This document shows positions 55,800-64,000 of a stretch of DNA of 64,000 nucleotides, in pieces. The DNA is from Thunnus maccoyii. Lineage: Eukaryota; Chordata; Actinopteri; Scombriformes; Scombridae. Location of the stretch: NCBI RefSeq assembly GCF_910596095.1, contig NC_056544.1:15485155-15549154 (forward strand), given 5' to 3'. The notes beneath the pieces were generated by a model. The model had not been told where the DNA came from and searched no databases. It saw nothing but the letters and a program-made list of their open reading frames with translations. Position 1 is the stretch's first letter. Every line of letters begins with the position of its first letter. Made by a program: the position numbers and the translations under genes.

Positions 55800-57415
55800 C
55801 ACTTTGTAAGAAATATACCACATCTAAGTTTTTCAATTTCAAGAATTTTGGAAAGGATTTTTTTTACTGTATATTACAGTATTGATGAATTTTGCAATTT
55901 TGCATAACAAGATAGTGACATACATGCAGCTGTGCGTGTTCATCCTTTTTTGTCCATTCTGAGTTTCATCATTTGTTGCAACACTGTATCGTGGTCTATT
56001 TTCTCAGCACACTGTGCGTGAAGTTAATAGAAATAGAGAAAGTTTACTTTCTATTAAATTTGGATTTAATAAAAAAGGTACATGGCTGTGTCTGAATTTC
56101 ACTGCACAAATATGTGTGTGTATACACTGATTAACCGAACTAAAGTGTTAATGCTGTTATTGATAACGTGTGCATTGATGAGTTAGAAAATGTCACTGTG
56201 GAAGGATGTTCTAGTTTTAAATCTTTGATAGCCTTTTTCAAATTTAGATATTTAGGTGTATTCAGGAGTTGTTTATATTTTTCCTTTTAGCTAAATCTTC
56301 ACGATCAACATGTTTCTGACTTAAACAGACAGAAAAGCCTACAATGTTTTGTTATAATCTCTATACCATGCAGATCTAAAGCCTCTGCTGGAAGACTAAT
56401 TTTGTGAGTGAACATAAATGAGCATGTGTAGTTATTTCATGCTGTTTGAAGGAGTCGCTGGAGTGAAAACATGCATTGGACCAAATCTCTGTCCGTTCTA
56501 AATAACCTGCAAACTGATTATGTACTGATTACGTACTGATTACAAATGTTCAACGATATCCTTCCTTTTGCTTAAAATACTTTAGATCATGTCTGGTAGG
56601 TAATGAATGTAAATTTGGACCTGCAGAATGTATGTTTGTCTTGGTTACATCATAAAAACTGCATACATGCTGAGCAGTCAAAAGCATCTTATGTTTGTCA
56701 CAGCCACAATTAGATGTTGAAGAAAGTAGTCAAGTGAGAAGATGTCATTTAACATTAAACTAGCTAACTGAACTGTTGAGCAGAGTGTTATTTTGGGTAC
56801 CAATTTTTAAGAAAGAAAGCCTCATGTCCAGCAAATCTAGGGTCAAGTTTTAGGCTAGCGGGCTAAAACCAATTACTTGATCTGTCACCTCAAGACATTT
56901 CAACGAAAAAAATACAAATTAAGAAATGTGGAACTTGTCTTATCTCTTCAGTTTGCAACACTAAAATACAATAAAAGCCGATTAACTCTCAGAAGCAGAT
57001 ATAGTAAACAAATCATTTATTTCATAACCCAGTCCAATGTACGCAATACACCCTGATTATACAATAAAAGCTAACTGGAGGTCATAAATACATTTCAACA
57101 GGACTAGGTCAAAACCGTATGGCTGGCCCATGTATGAAACACTACAAGGCTTCTCATTTCAAACGACGGATAGAGGAAGTGATGACACTCAGCTGACAAA
57201 TGATGTAACTTCACTCAGTCACAGACATTTGCGTTTATAGGGCTGGGCATGCTGTTGCGGTCCAGCCAAAAACAAAACTGCTTGAAAGCCAATAAACTAC
57301 ACTTGTACTTTAACCACTGTAGCAGACCTGTATACACAATTGATACCAACAACCCATTAAAACCACTAACATGAGCAGTTAGATGCCAGTTATGGCTAAA
57401 ACGCTGGGTGGAAAT
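55800..57415. other. Intergenic between convergent elovl1 and cdc20
   Basis: AT-rich sequence with no supported exon. It may hold the distal elovl1 3' UTR on the plus strand and alternative cdc20 3' ends on the minus strand (TTTATT near 57016). Confidence 0.6.
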
Positions 57416-57416
57416 C

Positions 57417-57422
57417 TTTATT
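57417..57422 (-). terminator. cdc20: cdc20 polyadenylation signal
   Basis: AATAAA on the minus strand about 75 nt after the cdc20 stop, giving a short 3' UTR. Confidence 0.65.
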
Positions 57423-57495
57423 GTGGATTAAATAAAAAACATTTGTACATAATTCACCATTGACCAAAAAACCTCAACAGCAAAGGCCAAGAAAA

Positions 57496-60182
57496 TCATC
57501 TGATGGACTGATGAATGACACTGCTAGACACTGCCCTCTCTTTGGCCTTCTTCTTAACAGGGTCCACTTCGAAGCTCTTCCACAGACGAATTGTCTCATC
57601 TCCAGCAACAGTGGCGACAGTAGAGCCGTCTGGGCTCAGAGTCAAACTGAGAACTCTGTCTTCATGGCCTGAAATTAAAAAAAAAAAAAAAAAAAAAACA
57701 ATGTTTAGACAAGCAAAAAAACATAAGAGCAGTTTCCAGTTCACTGGAGGAATGAAGTAGAACAGACCCAATCCACTAAACCGTTACGTACCATTGAGTT
57801 CTGTGACTTTGGTTAGAGAAGGGTACTTCCAGATAGTGACATTGTTGTGGGCATATCCATGAGCAGAAACCAGCTCCTTGTAGTTTGGTGCAAACACCAA
57901 GGAGGAGATCTGAAAAGCAAAGTTATGTTTAGTTTAAGAAAAGTCTTCACCACCAGGTTAAATAAAGTCTCTTAAAATCACTATTAACCACTGAAACTTT
58001 ATGGTTTGGAACATTGTGTTTACCTGAGACTGAGTGTCAAGTGAGGTGATGCAGGAGCCGCTGTTTACATTCCAGATGCGGATGTGACGGTCACTAGTAC
58101 CACCTCCAGATGCAAGGATGTTTGGCTGCCATGGACACCAGGCCAAAGCCTAGAATAATAGCAAAAAAAGAATGAGTCTCAAAACTTGACACATGCTGAT
58201 AATTCATGAACTGTATTTATAGTTTATCCTGGTAGTTTAATATGCTTAATATAAGCAATGTCCAGGATATCCATATTGTCCTGGATATTTGGCAAGTTGT
58301 TAAATAGTTTATTCGAATTCTGTGTGCTAGTTTGAGTATGAAGCTGCTCACCTTGACAGCTCCTTGATGTTCACTCCAGCAGCGGACTGACTGGCTTTCG
58401 TTGCTGACGCTGCCCTCCTGCACGCGGGGCCATACACACACCAAGTTGTCATTGCCCCCGCTGGCCAGGTATCGCCCATCTGGGGACCACTTCAACCCAC
58501 ACACCTCCTGCGAGTGACCAGTCAGCGAAAAGATGTGATGGTCTGCCACCCTCACATCATGATGGTGGATATGTCCTGATCTGGAGCCACTGGGGGGGGT
58601 GGAAGGAGGAGAAGATATTACATTTGAGCTAAACAAAAGCAAAACACTGGAATTGTTAGTTTAAAAAAAAAAAAAAAAATCAGATGGAGGGAGCAACTGT
58701 ACCTGGAAAGGATATGGTCATTCCAGCTCAGGCTACCAACTCTAGCAGTGTGGCTGGACATGCTGCGTAGACGCTTCAAATTCTCAACATCCCACAACTG
58801 AGGAAAATTTATTTAAAAAAAAAAAAAAAAAAAAAAATTGAAAGCAGTGTTTAAGGCTGTGTGTCGTTATGAAGTGAGGCAGGTGTGTTATTGGCACACT
58901 GACCTGAACTTTGCAGTCACTGGTGCCAATAGCAAGGTAGCTTCCTTCTTTGGTCCAGGACACTGAGCAGATGTAGTCCTCCTCAGAGTCCAGCTTCATG
59001 AGAAGAATGATGTCTCCTTGAGTGGCATCCCACAGGTACACACTGTTGTGAAGAGCAACAGCGAGAACATTTCGACTGCTCCAATCAAGCAGATTCAAAT
59101 CTTGGGGAGAGAAAAGAGACCAAATAATTAGAGGTGTACAGGAATACAAGATCTATATCTATCTATCTATCTAGTATGAAAACTAATGTATTTATCATAT
59201 TGGTCATAACCATCCTCAGTGGATTGCTGTGATTCTAAGACATGATTAGTTCCTGTTTTGACAAAATAAAAATACTAATGGTATTAGAAACAACCTCTAA
59301 AATGTACAACTTACAGAAATCATTTCGAAGCTGCGGAGCGTCCAAGATTCTGTCAGGAGTTGAAGATATATATCTTGTCTTTTTGGAGGAGGCTGGAGTT
59401 GTAACCTGACTGTAGAGGACTTTCAAGTTGTTCTGATATCCTGTAAATTAGACCATAAATTAAAAAAAAAAAACCCTCAGTTTCTATGTTCATACAGTAT
59501 TGTTGGCACTCCAATGTTCTTACCTTCTGGAGCATTCAGTGGCTTCCCACCAAGATGCAAGATCTTTGCATCTTCAATGTTGTATCCATTCAGTGACATG
59601 GACCAGGCTTTCTGGCTTTCCTGAGAAAAAAAAAAAAGATGGTTTTAATAAAATGCTTTTAGTTTTAATAAGCTGATTAATTTATTTATTTATGAAGGTA
59701 GGTGTTTTGTATTAAAGTTCAAAATCCTCACTGATGTTCCTGCTGTGTTGTTTGTGTCCACTGGCTCATTCTCCTTTGTGAGCAGGAAACTTGCCACATC
59801 CATCTGTTTGCTGTTTCTGATGGGAATGAAACGGTCACCTCCCATCTTAGAGGGCGTTTGTTTTTTATTTTTGCCTAAAATATAAAGGGAGATCCTCAGT
59901 GGCTAACATTTCTTAAGATATAGTTACAAAGTGTTGTCCAAGAAGTCTGCTGCTGATCATTAACTAAGTAACACCGCATGAAGACAGTGTGTAGACATTA
60001 CCTGGTGTTTTGGTGGGTGTTTTGGATGAACTCAGCGACACATTAGCACTTTTTCCAGGCGTCAGTGCGGTTGAGTTTGATGAGCTGGCTTTTCTCTGCC
60101 ACCTCGCCATGGGAGCGTTTGTGATGGGCATATCCAGCTTCAAGATACTGTGGATGTCGTTCTCAAACCCAAACTGCGCCAT
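57496..60182 (-). CDS. cdc20: cdc20, anaphase-promoting complex activator
   Basis: WD40 co-activator that recruits securin and cyclin B to the APC/C and is the target of the spindle checkpoint. Ten coding exons: 60002-60182, 59732-59874, 59524-59620, 59315-59440, 58904-59100, 58703-58797, 58352-58589, 58024-58149, 57792-57909, 57496-57668. All phases agree, giving 497 residues (human 499). Motifs: start [21 protein letters not shown]-box DRFIPIR (74-80), KEN box (94-96), Mad2-binding KILHLGGKP (127-135), [14 protein letters not shown], then seven WD40 blades ([57 protein letters not shown]). It ends with the APC/C-binding Ile-Arg tail. No key residue is missing. The start has flanking 5' UTR to an acceptor at 60203/60204. 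Confidence 0.98.
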
Positions 60183-60636
60183 CTTATTCAGGTTTCACAC
60201 GACCTGAACAGCAAAGCACATTGAAAAAAATCTGATATGTTACAGTTGCTGGACAATATTTGTGATAAACTTGGTTTTAAGTCAAGAATGTGGCTTAAAA
60301 ACGGGGTACTGTTAGTCGTTTGTTAGCTGGCATGCTAACTACGTGTTAACGTTAGCACCACGTTAGCCGCTGGTGTGAGACAGTTTAGTATAAGCATTCG
60401 TTTCATGTTAGCTAAACATACTTTACATTACATCCAATACAATATTACTAGCGTTAAATAATGAATGCAGCTGCCCTAACGTAGGTCAGAGTGTATGAGC
60501 ACAAGTTAGCATTAATTTCACAGTATCAACCGCTTTAAAAGTTACAGCAATTACCGTCGAAAACTAAAAGAAGTCCCTCTGTCCTGAATCCTAAAAAATA
60601 CTTATACAACTTCAAAAACAGACGAAATGGTCTCAC

Positions 60637-60850
60637 CTCTTCAATAAAACGTGTCACACTGTTGCACTCCTGGCTTTTCTCTCTCCTTGCTTTGCTACAA
60701 TTTTTTGAATTTCGTGACGATGACGCCAACACGGTTTAAATGCCAGAAAGCGCTGCGCCGATTGGTTCGTTCAAGGAGCTGCCGTTATCGCTATGGTTAC
60801 GTTTACGAATGCGTTCATGTGATTGGTGGAAGGAACTTCCTGTCAGAGCA
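60637..60850 (-). promoter_or_regulatory. cdc20: cdc20 promoter and non-coding exon 1
   Basis: On the minus strand a donor (GAAGAG/GTGAGA) ends a candidate 5' untranslated exon at 60637. Upstream lie TTTGAA (60704-60709) and TTTAAA (60735-60740), both CHR-like, and two CCAAT boxes in minus orientation (ATTGG at 60761-60765 and 60822-60826), 61 bp apart. CCAAT pairs plus a CHR are the usual set in G2/M genes bound by NF-Y and the MuvB/DREAM complex, which fits cdc20. No TATA box. Function inferred from motifs. Confidence 0.55.
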
Positions 60851-61640
60851 GCGGCTGAAAACAGGCCACTCTCAAAAAAAAGACCTATCGCCATCTGTTG
60901 GCCAAAAGGGGTTGTCAGAGCTTGATTTAGTTTTGTGAGATGCAAAATATTCCATAAAAACAAATTCGACTCAAAGTCCAGATGAAGTTTAAATGTAGTT
61001 TCTTCATTTTCAAATGTTAAATCCAGTTAAATCCATAAATCCACCTGATGGTTCGTTAGTATTTGCTTCCTGGGACACTGTGCCATCGTTTATGTTGTCA
61101 CCACTACCTGTGGTCTACTCATCTGATGGGGGTCCCTAATGAAAAATCACATTTATAATACGTGTTTGTGGTGCACAGACGTTTATGGTGGTAAATGTAT
61201 TTCAAAGCATTGAATATTCTTATTGTTCTTAAATTCATTCAGAAAATTCTGCCTTGAGTGCAATGCATCAGCATGAAAGCTATACTGCATGTTGCTGTGA
61301 CAAAGAACTTGTGATGAGGGAGAGAGACGAAAGGTCTGCAATTCAATTTAGGGGTTTATTTCAAATCACGGCCACATTAGAACGTTATAACGTTTCCCCA
61401 TGACTTTTCCACAGGCCTTCTCATGGAGCGGTAGACTTTTCCGTTAGACATGATTTAGCCCATGATGAGCCCCACTATTATGCTAGTATGTCATTGTTTT
61501 CTGCTCTTTCCATCATATTTACTTTTTCTTCAACCAGCACCTTATTTTTTTGCAATTTAACTTCAATTTCTTTCTAATTTCTTATAAACATGAGTAGAAA
61601 TTGCCAAGTTATCCGAGTCAAATGTTTTGTAACCAGTGGG
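60850..61640. other. Intergenic, nothing recognised
   Basis: No conserved ORF, repeat or RNA gene is evident between the cdc20 promoter and the repeat cluster. Confidence 0.6.
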
Positions 61641-62640
61641 GTTTTAAGCTAACTAGTGCATTGCCCGTTCAAAATGTGCTTGTTCGGAACGATTTCTCAA
61701 TACCTAGAGGGAAGAGTGCCCTTCCCCTATACACCTCTCATGCAAACTATGTAAAATACAATTTACCCATGTTCACTAAATGCCTCACACACAGGCTTTC
61801 AGTAAGTTCTATCATTTACCCATGTTCCCTAAACGCCTCACATGCAGAATATCTGGAGACTACAATTTTGAGTTGAGCTGAAGTTGATCAGATGAACTGT
61901 AGTGCCCGTTCAAAATGTACCTGAGACATCCTGTACTATGTCTTGAACATACATACAGAGTTCCCGTGCGTGAGGAACGGGAATAGAGTTTAGCACTCTA
62001 AACTTTTTCAATTCATTCTCTATGGTAGTTCTTATCACTACGGATGTAATCCCATCTCTGACCAGTGTGGGTTGCAATAGCAGTGTGGCACTGTCCGTAT
62101 CTCCGCTCATTGACTCCTCGCACATAAGACGGAGAAGCAATGCTGTTTATGAGGTATTTTTTATATTTTTCTGAACGTACCTGAGACATCCAACACTAAG
62201 TCTTGAACGTACATGACAATTTCGTTCACACCACACAGTTCAATAGCAGAGTTTAAGTCTCTTAAACTTTTCAAGTTTAAGTGTAATCCCACCTCTGACC
62301 ACAATGTGGGTTGCAATGGCAGAATGGCGCTGTCTGTATTTCTGTTCGTTGACTCCACGTGGAGAAGAAGAAGCAAATCATTGTTATTTATGAGGGTTTT
62401 TTTTAATGTGAATTTCTCGAGAACCACTCATCCAAACAACTTCACACATCAACATTGCACTTCCTCGTTTCCCCAGCAATCCACCTGCCAGGCATGAGGT
62501 AGATCGAATGAACGGTTCTCGAGATATGCGAAGGACAAACCCACGCACACACATAGATAACACAGACAGATAGACAGATGGATAGAGATTCCTTGCTTTA
62601 GTAGTGCAGTGCCCTTTCAAAACGTGCCTTTTACATGAAC
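61640..62640. repeat. Clustered dispersed-repeat units
   Basis: A phrase like 'agtgcattgcccgttcaaaa' occurs three times (about 61654, 61900 and 62602). Between them, two direct copies of about 240-260 bp (61917-62177 and 62178-62412) share 'gtacctgagacatcc', 'gtgggttgcaatagcag' and 'ttgactcc'. A 'tctcgagaacc' block at about 62416 recurs inverted at about 62514 ('ggttctcgagatatgcg'). Short GATA-like repeats follow at about 62560. This looks like nested or tandem copies of one teleost repeat. Both direct copies keep minus-strand frames with a shared DSA.L.LQPTL phrase, suggesting a coding ancestor. Confidence 0.65.
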
Positions 62641-62859
62641 ACACAATAGGCAAAAACATAAGAAAATCATAACAATTAACAGTATCCCAAATAAAAATGT
62701 ATCCATAAGGAAGGAAGGTATTACATATCAAACAACAACACATCACAGTCACATTCATTGGATAACTGGACAAAATCCATTTTCATTTGCTGTTCACTTA
62801 AATAGCTTAGTCCAGAAGCAAAAACAAGCTTCTAAATTACTGCAGGCAGTGAACATATT

Positions 62860-62863
<4 letters not shown>

Positions 62864-62919
<56 letters not shown>
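62864..62919. repeat. (GT)28 microsatellite
   Basis: Uninterrupted GT tract of about 56 bp. Visible directly. Confidence 0.97.
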
Positions 62920-62920
<1 letters not shown>

Positions 62921-63111
62921 ATGATTATTAATCAATAGAAGAACCAGTATTAAGTGCGACACATGTGGGTTAAAGTGCTTAAATGAATGTGGCCCAAAAT
63001 CTAGATCACACACTTTGGGTTCATTCCAGTAAGCTGTTAGTAAAGGTTTGGCAAAGGTTTGGTTACATTCATGGAGTGACACTGTCCATACAGAGAAGCA
63101 AAACGGTTAAA

Positions 63112-63908
63112 TCAGTTGTCCTTTTGTTTATGGGGGCTCTGCTGTGTTCGGGGGTAATGTATAATTGAGCCAATAACACCTGCAAAGAAATCAAAGAGCA
63201 AAAATTAGTCTTTAACAACAGGTCAATATAACTTTCACTGATTTGGGATCAAGCGTGTTGGATATCACTTCTAATTAACTTGTTTTTGTATCCATTAACT
63301 GAACTGTTTTGGATATTTGAACTGTCAATGGCTGACATGGCAACTGCAGTCATATTCAGTCATAATAAAGATGAGGGCATACAGTATCAGAGTCAATCAA
63401 GTTGTACACCTGGCACCTTACAAGTTAAAAGAACATAAACATGCTGTGTGTTTATTGTTCAGAGTTCCTTCAATATATTTTAATTTCTATCAATCCTCTT
63501 CTAAGATTGTTAACTGAGAAGTGTACAGAGACTAAAGAGAAAACATAGAGTGTTGTTTTCTTACCTCCAGGGTGCCGTATACCTAAGTAGAGAGTGAGAT
63601 AAAGACAAAACACATGGCGCCATGAGTATGAGACTTCAAACCAAAATAATATGACATTACACATTTAAAAGTAAAGCCAAGTATTGCTGCATTTTATGAG
63701 TATGTGGATGATGAGCTAAAGATTAAACAGTTCCTACTTTTTGCTCACAGTATAAAGCACAAGACCATATTCCACTCTGCACAACTTGATTTATTATTAT
63801 CCAAATAGAAAGTCAACATCTCATTTACTCACCCTGTCTATTGTAGAGGATGAAGTTGATTATAATAAGTCCGATAAAGATCAGCAGCGCCAAGAATGGG
63901 ATCAGAAG
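63112..63908 (-). CDS. Last exons of an unidentified single-pass membrane protein
   Basis: Three in-phase minus-strand exons: 63833-63908, 63565-63582 (18 nt) and 63112-63179 (stop complement of 63112-63114). They encode a transmembrane helix (LLIPFLALLIFIGLIIINFI) followed by LYNRQGIRHPGG and a short tail, VIGSIIHYPRTQQSPHKQKD plus N. The layout (separate TM exon, tiny exon, short basic tail) is typical of the end of a type I receptor or adhesion protein whose extracellular exons lie right of the window. I do not recognise the protein. Splice signals are good and phases agree, which argues against chance. Confidence 0.6.
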
Positions 63909-64000
63909 CTGAAGCAAATTAAAATCTGGAACTAAGAAACATGCCAAAACTTGTAACCTGACCACAGCCACATTCAAGCATTTGTCTTCATTTTCAACCT

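Overview
This window is nuclear DNA from a ray-finned fish, most likely a spiny-rayed teleost. The evidence is compact multi-exon vertebrate genes, abundant CA/GT microsatellites, a decayed Tc1-like transposon and several dispersed repeats I recognise as typical of teleosts. No bacterial, organellar or CRISPR sequence is visible. I rebuilt gene models by hand from splice signals, reading-frame phase and recalled vertebrate proteins; no database search was possible.

Layout. (1) 1-19463, minus strand: 42 coding exons of kif1a, a kinesin-3 axonal vesicle motor. They run from the initiator Met to about residue 1,500; the 3' end, with the PH domain, lies beyond the left edge. A CpG-rich 5' region sits at about 20.7-21.2 kb. 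(2) 21.2-26.9 kb: intergenic DNA with a 1,241-bp inactivated Tc1-like element and a teleost dispersed repeat. (3) 27038-30946, plus strand: a complete 11-exon agxt (serine-pyruvate/alanine-glyoxylate aminotransferase) with a mitochondrial-type leader. (4) 31.3-33.5 kb: a foldback element, two unidentified ORF relics and dispersed repeats. (5) 34.4-35.45 kb, plus: three exons of the C-terminal nitrobindin half of thap4. (6) 37583-45519, minus: a complete 4-exon bok (BCL-2 family). (7) 48.35-51.9 kb: a diverged tandem duplication with no firm gene. (8) 53328-55242, plus: a complete elovl1 very-long-chain fatty-acid elongase. (9) 57496-60182, minus: a complete cdc20 with a CCAAT-box promoter. (10) 61.6-62.65 kb: a repeat cluster. 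(11) 63112-63908, minus: the last exons of an unidentified single-pass membrane protein.

Context. From general knowledge, KIF1A-AGXT-THAP4-BOK are neighbours on human 2q37.3, and ELOVL1-CDC20 are neighbours on human 1p34. This fish segment therefore joins two ancestral blocks. The genes do not form one pathway; each is an ordinary vertebrate housekeeping, neuronal or hepatic gene.

I found no convincing new biological system. The points most worth a second look are the agxt targeting layout (upstream leader, internal Met40, no canonical peroxisomal tail), the unresolved kif1a exon junction, the apparently truncated thap4, the 48-52 kb tandem duplication with a P-loop-like reading frame, and the unidentified membrane protein at the right edge.
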